This document shows positions 1 through 9,659 of a stretch of 64,000 bases of DNA, in pieces. A model generated the notes under the pieces. The model saw nothing but the letters and a program-made list of their open reading frames with translations. It was not told the DNA's origin and ran no database searches. Position 1 is the first letter of the stretch; the number at the start of each line of letters is the position of its first letter. Origin of the DNA: Gammaproteobacteria bacterium (GTDB lineage Bacteria > Gemmatimonadota > Gemmatimonadetes > Longimicrobiales > Gaopeijiaceae); assembly GCA_028820325.1 (NCBI GenBank), contig JAPPJO010000118.1, positions 33,499 through 97,498 of the forward strand. Reading direction: 5' to 3'. A program made the position numbers and the translations under genes.

Positions 1-25
1 CGCCGGCGGTCCTGAGAGGCAGAGA

Positions 26-889
26 ATGGGCAGCTACACCACGAGCGAGCTGGAGCGCGACACCGGGTTCGGCCGGAGGACGATCGCGTACTACGTGCAG
101 GAGGGCCTGCTTCCGCGGGTGGGCCGGCGAGGGCCGCGCACCCGCTATCCCGAGCTGGTGCGGGATCGGCTCCTCTTCATTCGCCGCGTGCGCGAGGCCG
201 AGGCGGAGAGCGAGATCCGGCCGGTGCCCCTCCGCGAGCTGCGCGAGCTGTTCGAGGCCCTGCCCCCCGGGCTGGTCGCGAGCGTCGCCGCCGGCGATAC
301 CCCGATGACCTCCGACATCGTCTCGCTCGCGTCCCTCGAGCAACGCTCCATGGTCGACCGGGTGGCCGCGCTCAGGAAGCGGCTCCTGGCCCAGGGGCCC
401 GCGCCAATGCCCGCGCCCCCGTTCACCGAGGACCGGACGCCCGACCTGCGGACCATGGAAGAGCTCGAACCCCAGGGAGACATAGACGACCTCGCGGTGG
501 CTACGCCGCGGGACATCGAGGAGCCCGGCGCGATGTACCTGGCCGCCCCTCGGCCTCCGGCATCCCTGTTCGAGGACGACGTGGCGGCCGACGCCGCTGA
601 CCGGCATCCGAGCACGGGCGATCCGGACGAGGAAGCCGATACCCTCGCGAATCAGCTGTCCTGGGTGCTGAATGAGCTGCGGTCCCAGGCCCGGCGGCGC
701 CGCGAACTCGCTCCGGACTCCATCGACACCTGGTCGCAGGTCGAAGTCAGTTCCGACATCCGGCTCTCGATCCGGGGGATGGCGGATGAGGACGCGTTCC
801 TCCTGCGCGTCGCCGGCCGCCTGCTGCGGCAGGTGCTGGAGAGCCGCAGTTCGCTTGTGGAGCGAACCCCGGGCGAACCCGGCGAGTAG
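26..889 (+). CDS. MerR-family transcriptional regulator with long C-terminal extension
   Basis: The first 75 or so residues form a MerR-type winged helix: TTSELERDTGFGRRTIAYYV is the helix-turn-helix, followed by the typical GLLP wing entry and an RYP/RDRLLFIRRVR second helix. The remaining 200 residues are acidic and proline-rich and match no effector-binding domain I recognise; no cysteine-rich metal site is present, so this is not an obvious CueR/ZntR metal sensor. At 287 aa it is about twice the length of small metal-sensing MerR proteins. The ATG follows a purine-rich AGAGGCAGAGA. The next gene starts 34 bases downstream on the same strand, so the two may be co-transcribed. The regulated target cannot be told from the sequence. 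Confidence 0.85.
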   Translation: MGSYTTSELERDTGFGRRTIAYYVQEGLLPRVGRRGPRTRYPELVRDRLLFIRRVREAEAESEIRPVPLRELRELFEALPPGLVASVAAGDTPMTSDIVSLASLEQRSMVDRVAALRKRLLAQGPAPMPAPPFTEDRTPDLRTMEELEPQGDIDDLAVATPRDIEEPGAMYLAAPRPPASLFEDDVAADAADRHPSTGDPDEEADTLANQLSWVLNELRSQARRRRELAPDSIDTWSQVEVSSDIRLSIRGMADEDAFLLRVAGRLLRQVLESRSSLVERTPGEPGE

Positions 890-923
890 CCGCCGGACCG
901 GCGGGGAGCGGGGCCTCAAGGCC

Positions 924-1844
924 GTGGAGCCGAGCCGCGGTCTGACCGCGATCGCGGTGGAGAGCGCCTGCCGCGCGATCGGCCTGGATTTCGCCGACGT
1001 CCTGAGCGCGCGCCCCGTCGGAGGCGGATGCATCAACCAGGGCACCGCCCTTCGCACCACCCGGGGCGACTTCTTTCTCAAGTGGAACCGGCAGGCGGAT
1101 CATCGCTTCTTCGGCGTGGAGTCCGAAGGCCTGGAGACGCTGGCCGCCTCGGGCTCGGTGCGGGTGCCGTCCGTCATCGCCGCGAGCGGGCCCGGGGACG
1201 AGGTCGCCTGGCTGCTCCTGGAGTGGATCGAGGAGGGCCGGCCCGACAGAAGGAGCTGGATCCGGCTGGGCCGGGAGCTGGCCGCGCTGCACCGGGGTGC
1301 GGACCCGGGCGGGCCGGATGCCCGCTTCGGGTGGAGCGGCGACAACCTGATCGGATCGCTGCCGCAGCCCAACGGGTGGAGCGACGACTGGGCCGGCTTC
1401 TGGGCGGAGCGGCGCATCCGTCCGCTGGCGCGGGAGTTGCGTGAGCGAGGCGCCCTCTCTGCCGCCCAGGCGAACATCGTGGAAGCGGTAGCCAGGCGCG
1501 CAGGCGAGCTCGTCAGTCCCGCGGCGGCGGCCGACGGCCCTTCCCTCCTCCACGGCGACCTCTGGTCCGGCAACGTCCTCTTCGCCCGCGGCGGCGCGCC
1601 CGTGCTCATCGATCCGGCGGTGTACGTCGGGCACCGCGAGGTGGACCTGGCCATGGCCGATCTTTTCGGCGGCTTCTCGGGGGCCTTCCGCGAGGCCTAC
1701 GAGGATGCCTGGCCGCTCCAGCCGGCCCATCGGCGACGGCGGCCCGCGTACCAGCTCTACCCGCTGCTGGTGCACGCACGGCTCTTCGGAGGCGGCTATG
1801 CGGCGTCCGCGGCAGCCGCGGCCAGGGCGGCGCTGGGGGGATAG
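924..1844 (+). CDS. Fructosamine kinase family protein
   Basis: A 306-residue protein of the fructosamine-3-kinase / aminoglycoside-phosphotransferase fold. It carries the catalytic-loop motif LLHGDLWSGNVLF and the metal-binding segment IDPAVYVGHREVDLAMADLF, both diagnostic of the family; the N-terminal GGGCINQGTAL is the nucleotide-binding glycine loop. Known family members phosphorylate ketoamines formed when sugars glycate proteins, a protein-repair step in the cytoplasm. I place the start at GTG 924, about 15 bases after GGGGAG; the open frame runs further upstream but there it overlaps the MerR gene in another frame. The actual substrate is inferred from family only. Confidence 0.85.
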   Translation: MEPSRGLTAIAVESACRAIGLDFADVLSARPVGGGCINQGTALRTTRGDFFLKWNRQADHRFFGVESEGLETLAASGSVRVPSVIAASGPGDEVAWLLLEWIEEGRPDRRSWIRLGRELAALHRGADPGGPDARFGWSGDNLIGSLPQPNGWSDDWAGFWAERRIRPLARELRERGALSAAQANIVEAVARRAGELVSPAAAADGPSLLHGDLWSGNVLFARGGAPVLIDPAVYVGHREVDLAMADLFGGFSGAFREAYEDAWPLQPAHRRRRPAYQLYPLLVHARLFGGGYAASAAAAARAALGG

Positions 1845-1933
1845 GGACACGTGCCCCGTCGTTTCGCCCGGTCCGCTCCAACGGCATATCATCCTTGCTG
1901 AGGTACGAGCGGCAAACTCCCCCGGGAGGCAAG

Positions 1934-3184
1934 ATGCGATTGACGCGGGTCGGTGTGGTCTTCTTGACGGGTGCTCTTGCGTCGGGGCCTCTCGCCCTGT
2001 CGGGACAGGACGGCGTGCCGCGGGTCACGCTCGCGGAAGCGCTGGAAGCCTTCGGCGAGAACAGTCCCGCGCTGCGCATCGCCCGGGCCGAGGCGGCCGG
2101 GATCGCGGGGCGGGCGCGCCAGTCGCGCGGCTACGCCAACCCCGCCTTCTCGCTCCTGCGCGAGGATCTGAGTCGTTCGGGCGAAGATTACTGGGAAGCG
2201 ACCGCAGGGCTGATGCAGCGGATCGAATGGCCGGGTCGCACCGTGGCCCGCGGAGTGGCTGCCCGCCACACCGTCACCGGGGCCGAAGCCCGGTTTCGAG
2301 CGGACTCGCTGCAGCTGGTCTTCGCCGTCCGCGAGGCCTATGTGCGCGCTTGGCTCGCGGAGGAGGCGGAGCGCACCATCGGGCAGGCCGCGGAGATGAT
2401 CCAGGGGGTCACGCGCGCGGCGGAGCAGCGCCTCGAGGCGGGCGACATCTCGGGGTACGAAACCCGTCGTCTGCGCCTTGGCCGCATTCAAGCCGAGAAG
2501 GATGAAGCGGATGCGGAGCTGCGCGCCCGCGCCGCCCGCAGGCTGCTGGCGTCCCTTGTCCTTCCGGAAGTTTCCCTGCACGAGCTGGGACCCGCGGATG
2601 CGATAATCGGCGTTCCGCCCGCCATCGCCTCCGGGAGCGCCCTCGATGCCCTTTCCCGGCGTCCTGATCTGGAGGCGGCCGCGCGGGAGCTGGACGCGGC
2701 CCGAGCCCAACACCGGGTCGCGAACCTGGAGTGGGTGCCCGATCCCACCGTGAGCCTGGCGTACAAGGAGCACGCGGACGGCTTCAGGGGCGCGACGGTC
2801 GGCGTGGACCTGCCCCTGCCGATCTTCAACCGGGCCGGGGGTGCCCGCGAAGAGGCCGCCGCGCGCGAATCGGCGGCCACGTCTGGCCTGGACCTCCTCC
2901 GCCGCCAGGCCGAACTCGACCTCGTCGATGCGTCCGATCTGTACTCGGTCGCGCGTGAGCGCCTGGAGGTCACGGGCGAGGGGCTGTTGGCGGAATCCGA
3001 GGTTGTGCTCTCATCGGCGCGGGTAGCGTATGATGAAGGCGAGATGACGCTGGTGGAGTTCCTGGACGCAACGGGGGCCTTCAGGGATGCCCGGCTCAGC
3101 GCGCTCACCCTGCGGGCGGAAGCCTGGATCGCCTACTACAACCTGGTGCGCGCCATGGCTGGCGGCCCCGGGGAGGAATCATGA
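1934..3184 (+). CDS. TolC/CzcC-type outer-membrane efflux protein
   Basis: A 416-residue outer-membrane factor of the TolC family that forms the exit duct of a tripartite efflux pump. The N-terminus (MRLTRVGVVFLTGALASG) is a signal peptide. Two related halves each hold the periplasmic coiled-coil and strand pattern of the family, for example LAEALEAFGENSPALRIARAEA near the start and VGVDLPLPIFNR around residue 290. ATG 1934 is chosen over an upstream in-frame start because GGGAGG lies 6-11 bases before it. Its stop overlaps the adaptor start (ATGA at 3181), indicating translational coupling. It belongs to the first RND cluster of the window, with the adaptor and pump immediately downstream. 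Confidence 0.93.
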   Translation: MRLTRVGVVFLTGALASGPLALSGQDGVPRVTLAEALEAFGENSPALRIARAEAAGIAGRARQSRGYANPAFSLLREDLSRSGEDYWEATAGLMQRIEWPGRTVARGVAARHTVTGAEARFRADSLQLVFAVREAYVRAWLAEEAERTIGQAAEMIQGVTRAAEQRLEAGDISGYETRRLRLGRIQAEKDEADAELRARAARRLLASLVLPEVSLHELGPADAIIGVPPAIASGSALDALSRRPDLEAAARELDAARAQHRVANLEWVPDPTVSLAYKEHADGFRGATVGVDLPLPIFNRAGGAREEAAARESAATSGLDLLRRQAELDLVDASDLYSVARERLEVTGEGLLAESEVVLSSARVAYDEGEMTLVEFLDATGAFRDARLSALTLRAEAWIAYYNLVRAMAGGPGEES

Positions 3185-4782
3185 TGAGGGCGGATGGGGT
3201 GGCGCCGGTGTCGGCGGTCTTGATTGCGCTGGTGTCCGGGGTCGCGTCGGCCCTGGTGTCGAGGGTCAAGACTGCGCTGAGGCCCGGGCTCGCCGTCGTG
3301 CTGGTGTTCGGGACCGCCGCGCTCTGGCTCATCGGCTGCGGTCCGGGCGTGGACGAACTTCCGCCGGAGCCCGATCAGGCCTTTGCCGGGGGCGCGGTGG
3401 TGACCCACTGGACCGACGCGCTCGAACTCTTCGTCGAATACCCCCCTCACGTTCGCGGGCTGGCGGGCGACGTGTGGGCCATCCACCTCACCTGGCTCGC
3501 GGACTGGTCGCCCGTCGAGGGCGGCAGCCTGACGCTGGCGCTGCAAGGACCGGGAGGGGCGCGTGAGGAAATCGTCATGCCCGCGCCCGCCCGGGCAGGC
3601 GTCTTTACGACAGCTCCGGTGCTGCCGGCCGCGGGCATCTGGCGCGCCGACCTCACCCTCTCGGTCGACGGCCGGGAGTACCCGGTCCCGGTGGGCGAAC
3701 TCGAGGTCTTCGAGAGCGTGGACGCCCTGCTGCCGGACGAGGAGGTGTCGCCTCCGGGCCTGATCACGCTGCTCAAGGAGCAGCAGTGGGTGATGCCCTT
3801 CGCGGTGGCGGCCGCGGAAGAGAAGAGTATCCCCCGTTCGATTCCTGCCGCGGGAGAAATCGTCGCGCCCGCCGACGGCCTCGCGCACGTCTCCGTGCCG
3901 GTCACCGGCCTGGTGGTCGTGCAGGGTCCCACGCCCGCTCCGGGGGATCGGGTCGCCGCGGGGCAGACGCTCGCGCTGATCGCGCCCACCAGCCTGGACG
4001 ACTCCTTCGCGCGCATGCAGGTGCGGGTGGCGCACGCCGAGCGGGAGGCGGCGCGCGCAGAGCGGCTGTTCGCCGCGGAGGCCGTCCCGGAACGCCGCCT
4101 GCTGGAGGCGCGGCACGAACTGGAAGTAGCGCGCGCGGCATTCGCGGCCGTAGGCGGGATGGAGTCGCCGGAGGGCGATGAGGCCGCGCACCTGTATGCG
4201 CTGCGGAGCCCCATCGGCGGGGTCATCGCGGAGCGCCATGTCGCCCCCGGCGAGCAGGTGGAAGCGGGCGCGCATGCGTTCACGGTGGTCAATCCGGCGA
4301 CCCTCTGGTTTATCGCCCGGCTGCCGGCACGGGAGGCCGCGGCGGCGGGCGGGGTGCGGCAGGCGTGGTTCACGGTCGAGGGTGCGGACGCGATCCACAC
4401 CACCGACAGGGTGGTCTCCACCGGGACGGTCATCGACCCCGAAACCCGCACCCTGCCGCTGCGCTTCGCCGTCGACAACCCGAGCGGCACGCTCAAGGTG
4501 GGCATGCTCGCCGAGGGGCGGCTGCTCACGGGAGAGCCGGTCACCGGCGTCGCCGTCCCGTCCGCCGCGATCCAGGACGAAGACGGGCTCGGGGTCGTCT
4601 ACGTCGAAGTCGGCGGAGAGAGCTTCCAGCGCCGGGTGGTCGAGGCGGGGCCATCCGACGGGGCCTGGACCCTCGTCACCGGCGTGGCGAGCGGCGAGCG
4701 GGTGGTCACCGAGGGCGCCTACCAGGTGTTCCTCGCGTCGCTGGGCGAAGCAGACCTCGCCGACCACGGCCACACGCACTGA
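3181..4782 (+). CDS. RND efflux periplasmic adaptor (HlyD/CzcB type), lipoprotein-like, with extra N-terminal domain
   Basis: A 533-residue membrane-fusion adaptor linking the inner-membrane RND pump to the TolC duct. A hydrophobic stretch ends in a possible lipobox, LIGC with Cys near residue 53; this is late for a signal peptide, so the true start may lie downstream of 3181. Residues about 65-180 form a separate beta-rich domain not found in minimal adaptors, followed by the lipoyl/barrel-sandwich hairpin, the helical hairpin rich in Ala/Glu/Arg, and the beta-barrel segment ending in a VPSAAI motif. The C-terminus is HGHTH, a possible metal-binding tail. It overlaps tolC upstream, and the pump begins 13 bases downstream. 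Confidence 0.9.
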   Translation: MMRADGVAPVSAVLIALVSGVASALVSRVKTALRPGLAVVLVFGTAALWLIGCGPGVDELPPEPDQAFAGGAVVTHWTDALELFVEYPPHVRGLAGDVWAIHLTWLADWSPVEGGSLTLALQGPGGAREEIVMPAPARAGVFTTAPVLPAAGIWRADLTLSVDGREYPVPVGELEVFESVDALLPDEEVSPPGLITLLKEQQWVMPFAVAAAEEKSIPRSIPAAGEIVAPADGLAHVSVPVTGLVVVQGPTPAPGDRVAAGQTLALIAPTSLDDSFARMQVRVAHAEREAARAERLFAAEAVPERRLLEARHELEVARAAFAAVGGMESPEGDEAAHLYALRSPIGGVIAERHVAPGEQVEAGAHAFTVVNPATLWFIARLPAREAAAAGGVRQAWFTVEGADAIHTTDRVVSTGTVIDPETRTLPLRFAVDNPSGTLKVGMLAEGRLLTGEPVTGVAVPSAAIQDEDGLGVVYVEVGGESFQRRVVEAGPSDGAWTLVTGVASGERVVTEGAYQVFLASLGEADLADHGHTH

Positions 4783-4795
4783 CGAGTACCGGCTG

Positions 4796-7700
4796 ATGAC
4801 CCCGACGCCCGCCGAACGGGAGCGGACCGGCCTCCTCGACGCGGTGGTCGGCGCCTCGCTCCGGCACCGGCTGCTCACCGTCGGCGCCGCGGCGATTGCA
4901 CTCGCCGGTGGGGGATGGGTCGCGGCGACGCTTCCCGTCGACGTCTTTCCGGACCTCACCGCCCCGACCGTCACGGTGCTCACCGACGCCCACGGCCTGG
5001 CGCCCGAGGAGGTCGAGAGCCTGGTGACCTTCCCGCTCGAAACCGCGGTCAACGGAGCCCCGGGCGTGCGCCGGGTGCGGTCCAGCTCGGCGCAGGGCAT
5101 CAGCATCGTGTGGGTGGACTTCGACTGGGGCACGGACCTGTTCCGCGCGCGCCAGATCGTGAACGAGCGGCTCCAGCTCGCGGTTGCGCAGCTCCCCGAC
5201 GACGTGACGGCTCCCGTCCTGGCCCCGGTCAGCTCGATCATGGGCGAGATTCTGCTGGTCGGCATGACCGCGCCGGAAGGGCAGCTCATGGAAGCCCGCA
5301 CCGCGGCGGACTGGACGGTGCGGCGTCGTCTGCTGGCCGTGCCGGGCGTGTCGCAGGTGGTCCCGATCGGGGGCGAAGTACGCCAGTACCAAATCCTGGT
5401 AGATCCCGGCCGGATGCGGGCATACGGCATCGCGCTCGACGAGATTCTCGCCGCCGCCGAAGCCTCGAACCGCAACGTGTCGGGCGGCGTCTATCGCTCC
5501 GGAGGCCGGGAAGTCCTCATCCGGGGCCTCGGGCGCGCACGCGGCCTGGAGGAGATCGGCCTCACCGTGGTCGCGGTGCGCGACGGCGTGCCCGTGCTGA
5601 TCGAGGATGTCGCCGACGTGCGCATCGGCCCGAAGATCCGCTTCGGAACCGCCGCGGTGAATGCCGAGCCCGCCGTCATCCTCTCGATCCAGAAGCAGCC
5701 CGGCGCCAACACGCTTGAGCTGACGGAGCGGGTCGACGCCGAGCTGGACGCCATCGAGGCCGAGCTTCCGGCGGGGGTCTCATTCGCGCGGGCCATCTTC
5801 CGCCAGGCGGACTTCATCTCGCTGGCCGTGGAAAACGTGGTCGAGGCGCTCCGCGACGGGGCGGTGCTCGTCGTCGTCATCCTGTTCCTTTTCCTCTGGA
5901 ACCTGCGCACGACGGTCATCTCGGTGCTGGCGATTCCCCTGTCGCTCGCGCTGGCCGTGATCGCCCTGCTGCTGCTCGGGGGCACCATCAACACAATGAC
6001 CCTGGGGGGGATGGCCATCGCCATCGGCGCCCTGGTCGACGACGCCATCATCTTCGTGGAGAACGCCTACCGGCGGCTGCGCGGCAACCGGCAACAGCCG
6101 GAGGACAGGCGGCAGCCGACGCTGCCGCTGATCCGGTACGCGGCGCGCGAGATGCGCGACCCGATCGTCAATGCGACCATCATCATCACCGTGGTGTTCG
6201 TGCCGCTCTTCTTCCTGTCCGGGGTGGAGGGCCGCATGCTGCGCCCGCTCGGCCAGGCCTACATCGTGGCCATTCTGGCCTCGCTGCTGGTGGCGGTGAC
6301 CGTGACTCCGGTGCTCTGTTCCCTGCTCCTGTCGGGCGATCGCTCGCTGGCCAGGAAGCAGGAGCCCTGGCTGCTGCGCGGGGTGCAGCGCGTCTACGGC
6401 AACCTGCTGGAATGGACCCTGCGCCGCTCCGGTGTGGTGGTGGCGGGGGCAGGCGTGCTGCTGCTGGGCACCCTGGCCGTGATTCCCTCGCTGGGGGGCG
6501 AGTTCCTGCCGCCGTTCCGGGAAGGTTCGCTGACCATCTCGGTGGTGAGCCTGCCGGGCACTGCGCTCGCCGAGTCGGACGCGATCGGGGCGCGGGTGGA
6601 GCGGCGCCTGCTGGCCCATCAGGCCGTGGTCTCCACCTCGCGCCGGACCGGGCGGGCGGACCTGGACGAGCACGCGCAGGGCCCCAACGCCTCCGAGATC
6701 GACGCGCGCCTGGACCTGGACGACTACGACCTGGACGATGTCCTGGCCGAGCTGCGCGCCGACCTCACCGGGTTTCCGGGCACCAGCATCACGGTGGGTC
6801 AGCCCATCGGACACCGCATCGACCACATGCTCTCCGGGACGCGTGCCGCCATCGCGGTGAACCTGTTCGGGCCCGAGCTGCAGCCCCTGCGCGACATCGC
6901 GGGGGAGATCGAGGCCGTCGCCGGACAGGTTCCCGGCCTCGTGGACATCGCCGTCGAACGGCAGGCGGACGTGCCGCAACTCCAGGTTCGAGCCGACCGC
7001 CGCGCCATGGCCCGCTACGGCGTCACCCCGGGCTCGCTGACGGCCGCTGTGGACGTGGCGTTCCAGGGCGAGGAGGTCTCGCTGATCCGCGAGGGTCAGC
7101 GCGCCTTCGACCTGGTGGTGCGCTACGCCGAGGAACACCGCGCGGACGCCGATGCCATCGGAAGCACGCTGGTGTCGACGCCGGCGGGGGCCACCGTCCC
7201 GCTTTCGCAGCTCGCCTCCGTCGTGCCGGCGCGCGGTCCCAACACCATCAGCCGTGAAAACGTCCAGCGAAAGATCGCGATCAGCGCCAACGTGGCCGAC
7301 CGCGACGTGGTAAGCGCGGTGACGGAGCTGCAGGAGAAAGTCGCGGCGGAAGTGGCGCTGCCGCAGGGGTACTCGCTTCAGTACGGCGGCCAGTTCGAGA
7401 GCGGACAGGCGGCCACCCGAAGCATCACCATCCTCTCGTTCTTCTCCATCGCGGCGATCTTTCTGGTGCTGCTGCGGGCCTTCGGCAACATCCGCACGGC
7501 GGTGCTGCTCATGGCCAACCTGCCGCTGGCGCTCGCGGGCGGCGTCGCCGCGGTGATGCTCATCGGAGGCGCCATCAACGTCGCCACCCTGGTCGGTTTC
7601 ATCACCCTGTTCGGCATCGCGGTGCGCAACGGGATCCTGCTGGTGAGCCGCTACCAGCACCTGTGCGGGCACGGCCTTCCCCTCCCGAACGCCATCCGGC

Positions 7701-7921
7701 GCGGATCCGCGGAGCGCCTCAGCCCGATCGTTATGACCGCTCTCACCACCGGGCTGGCGCTGATTCCGCTGGCGCTCGGCATCGGCGAGCCCGGGAAGGA
7801 GATTCAGGCTCCGCTCGCGGTCGTCGTGCTCGGGGGCCTGACCACCTCGACCTTCCTCAACATGTTCGTCATTCCCGCGCTGTTCCTGCGCTATGGCCGA
7901 TTCGGGAAGGAAGCGCGCTGA
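4796..7921 (+). CDS. Heavy-metal efflux RND pump, CzcA/CusA family, without the CusA methionine triad
   Basis: A 1041-residue inner-membrane proton-driven transporter. Seen: the N-terminal LPVDVFPDLTAPTVTV, the pore-domain QGISIVWVDFDWGTDLF motif, two six-helix membrane blocks, and the TM4 segment GALVDDAIIFVENAYRRL whose Asp-Asp-Glu acids form the proton path of heavy-metal RND pumps. The positions that hold the three Cu(I)/Ag(I) methionines in CusA are different here (SLTISVVSLPG and HRIDHMLSG), so the substrate is probably not Cu(I). Divalent metals are a family-level possibility only. ATG 4796 is preferred; the longer open frame overlaps the adaptor gene. It is the last gene of the tolC-adaptor-pump operon. 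Confidence 0.92.
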   Translation: MTPTPAERERTGLLDAVVGASLRHRLLTVGAAAIALAGGGWVAATLPVDVFPDLTAPTVTVLTDAHGLAPEEVESLVTFPLETAVNGAPGVRRVRSSSAQGISIVWVDFDWGTDLFRARQIVNERLQLAVAQLPDDVTAPVLAPVSSIMGEILLVGMTAPEGQLMEARTAADWTVRRRLLAVPGVSQVVPIGGEVRQYQILVDPGRMRAYGIALDEILAAAEASNRNVSGGVYRSGGREVLIRGLGRARGLEEIGLTVVAVRDGVPVLIEDVADVRIGPKIRFGTAAVNAEPAVILSIQKQPGANTLELTERVDAELDAIEAELPAGVSFARAIFRQADFISLAVENVVEALRDGAVLVVVILFLFLWNLRTTVISVLAIPLSLALAVIALLLLGGTINTMTLGGMAIAIGALVDDAIIFVENAYRRLRGNRQQPEDRRQPTLPLIRYAAREMRDPIVNATIIITVVFVPLFFLSGVEGRMLRPLGQAYIVAILASLLVAVTVTPVLCSLLLSGDRSLARKQEPWLLRGVQRVYGNLLEWTLRRSGVVVAGAGVLLLGTLAVIPSLGGEFLPPFREGSLTISVVSLPGTALAESDAIGARVERRLLAHQAVVSTSRRTGRADLDEHAQGPNASEIDARLDLDDYDLDDVLAELRADLTGFPGTSITVGQPIGHRIDHMLSGTRAAIAVNLFGPELQPLRDIAGEIEAVAGQVPGLVDIAVERQADVPQLQVRADRRAMARYGVTPGSLTAAVDVAFQGEEVSLIREGQRAFDLVVRYAEEHRADADAIGSTLVSTPAGATVPLSQLASVVPARGPNTISRENVQRKIAISANVADRDVVSAVTELQEKVAAEVALPQGYSLQYGGQFESGQAATRSITILSFFSIAAIFLVLLRAFGNIRTAVLLMANLPLALAGGVAAVMLIGGAINVATLVGFITLFGIAVRNGILLVSRYQHLCGHGLPLPNAIRRGSAERLSPIVMTALTTGLALIPLALGIGEPGKEIQAPLAVVVLGGLTTSTFLNMFVIPALFLRYGRFGKEAR

Positions 7922-8090
7922 AAACAGCCGGACGGCGCCCGACTCGCTGCGGCTGGCACGCTGTGAGCGCCTTGGCAGGCGCCAACTCCCGATTTGCGGT
8001 GTCCGTGTGACCCGAACAAATACCGAATTACGGGGTAGGAGGAGGTGAGCCAGTAACCGATCTTCCCAGAGCCCCCGGAATCAGACCACC

Positions 8091-9608
8091 ATGTCCTCTG
8101 CCTCCGCCACACCAGTCGCACTCGCCCCAGTTCCTCCTTCGCCCACTCCTTCCACCTCAGGCCAGCCCGCCGCGAGTCCGCTCGTCCCAACCGCGCCCGC
8201 TTCTATTACGCCCATTCCCGCCGCAGTCGCCCCTGTTGCGCCCATCTCCAAAGGGTTCAGCCCCGATCTCGATCCGCTCGGCGACGAGATCGCCCTTCTC
8301 TGCGCCCACATCACCGCCGCCACCTACCGGCTCCTCTGCCTGCTGAAGGTCTACGACGAAGAGGAACGCTGGCAGGGATTCCGCTCCTGCGCCCACTGGC
8401 TCTCCTGGCGCACCGGCATCTCGCTCGGTCCCGCCCGCGAGAAGATGCGCGTGGCCCGCTGCCTCCCCTCCCTGTCCCTGATCCCCGAAGCCTTCGCCAG
8501 GGGAGAGCTCTCGTACTCGAAGGTGCGGGCCCTGACGCGCATCGCCAACCCGGAAAACGAAGAGAAAATCCTCGACTTCGCACGCCACGGCACCACCGCG
8601 CACGTGGAGCGCATGGTCCGGCATTGGCGCTGCCTGGACCGGGGCGACGCCTCGGAGGCCGCCCGTGCGGAGCGCCGCGGCCTCTCGGTGTGGCTCACCG
8701 ACGACGGCAGCTATGAAGTGCGGGGCCGCCTCAACCCGGAGGTGGGCGCCCTGCTCCTCAAGGCGCTCGAGGTCGCGGAAGGCCGGCTCTACCGCGCCGA
8801 GCGCAGCGCCGGGACCGAGCACCGGACCACGCCGCTACAGCGTCGAGCCGACGCCCTGGGGCTGTGGCTCGAGGAGCGCGTGCAGCCTCAGGTACAGCTC
8901 GTGATGCACTCGTTCCAAGGGGAGGAGCAGGAGAAGCGGGAGGAGCATCAGAAGCAGGAGGAGCAGGAGCAGGAAGTGTCGGCCCCGCTGGTCACCGAGG
9001 ACGGCTCGAGCGTTTCAGCTGAAACGTCTTCGCGGCTCGCATGCGATGCCGAAGTCGTGCCCATCGCGCGTGGGGCAGACGGTTCCGTGCTGGATGTCGG
9101 GCGTCGCCGGAGGACGGTGGGCTGGAGGCTGCGCAAGGCCCTCGAGGCCCGCGACGGCGGGTGCCGCTTCCCGGGATGCGACTCGCGCGCGCGCATCCAC
9201 GCCCATCACATCACGCCATGGGCCGAGGGTGGAGAGACCGCGATGGACAACCTGGTGCTCCTGTGTCCGTTCCACCACCGCGCGGTCCACGAAGGGGGAT
9301 GGCGGGTGGAGATGGACGAGTGGGGAGCCCCGCGCTTCCTCAAACCCCAGCGCGTTCCGCTGCCGATGGTGCCCGCCTCCCCGGACATCGGCGGCCTGGT
9401 GCCCCGCGGCGCCGCGACGGCACGTCCGATGTCTTCGCGGACTTTCCCGGTGTCGTCGGCGCAGGACTTCGGTCTGACCCGCTGGCACGGACAGGACGGC
9501 ATCGACGCCTGGACCGGGGACTCGCTGTGGACGGGCGAACGCATCGACTGGGGCTATGCGATGTTGTGCCTCTGGACGGATGGAGATGAGGTCGCGCGAG
9601 GGACGTAG
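8091..9608 (+). CDS. DUF222 domain / HNH endonuclease (13E12-repeat family)
   Basis: A 505-residue protein with an N-terminal DUF222 helical domain (LLCLLKVYDEEERWQGF, WRTGISLGPAREKMRVARCL) and a C-terminal HNH nuclease at about residues 355-405: CRFPGC, then AHHITPWAEGG, then NLVLLCPFHHRAVHEGGW, giving the paired cysteines and catalytic His. Between them, around residues 270-300, is a low-complexity Glu/Gln/Lys stretch that looks like an expandable linker. The first 50 residues are Pro/Ala-rich and disordered. Family members are common, often multicopy, and of unproven role. A strong GGAGGAGGT lies about 40 bases before the ATG rather than at normal spacing. Confidence 0.9.
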   Translation: MSSASATPVALAPVPPSPTPSTSGQPAASPLVPTAPASITPIPAAVAPVAPISKGFSPDLDPLGDEIALLCAHITAATYRLLCLLKVYDEEERWQGFRSCAHWLSWRTGISLGPAREKMRVARCLPSLSLIPEAFARGELSYSKVRALTRIANPENEEKILDFARHGTTAHVERMVRHWRCLDRGDASEAARAERRGLSVWLTDDGSYEVRGRLNPEVGALLLKALEVAEGRLYRAERSAGTEHRTTPLQRRADALGLWLEERVQPQVQLVMHSFQGEEQEKREEHQKQEEQEQEVSAPLVTEDGSSVSAETSSRLACDAEVVPIARGADGSVLDVGRRRRTVGWRLRKALEARDGGCRFPGCDSRARIHAHHITPWAEGGETAMDNLVLLCPFHHRAVHEGGWRVEMDEWGAPRFLKPQRVPLPMVPASPDIGGLVPRGAATARPMSSRTFPVSSAQDFGLTRWHGQDGIDAWTGDSLWTGERIDWGYAMLCLWTDGDEVARGT

Positions 9609-9659
9609 GGAGACACTGGCCACCCCTGACCCTTCGTCTACACCGGCGGAAGTTCGGAC

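Noticed and set aside
3136..5475. Minus-strand open frame of 779 codons opposite the first RND operon
   Set aside because: No domain, biased composition and full overlap with clear adaptor and pump genes on the plus strand.
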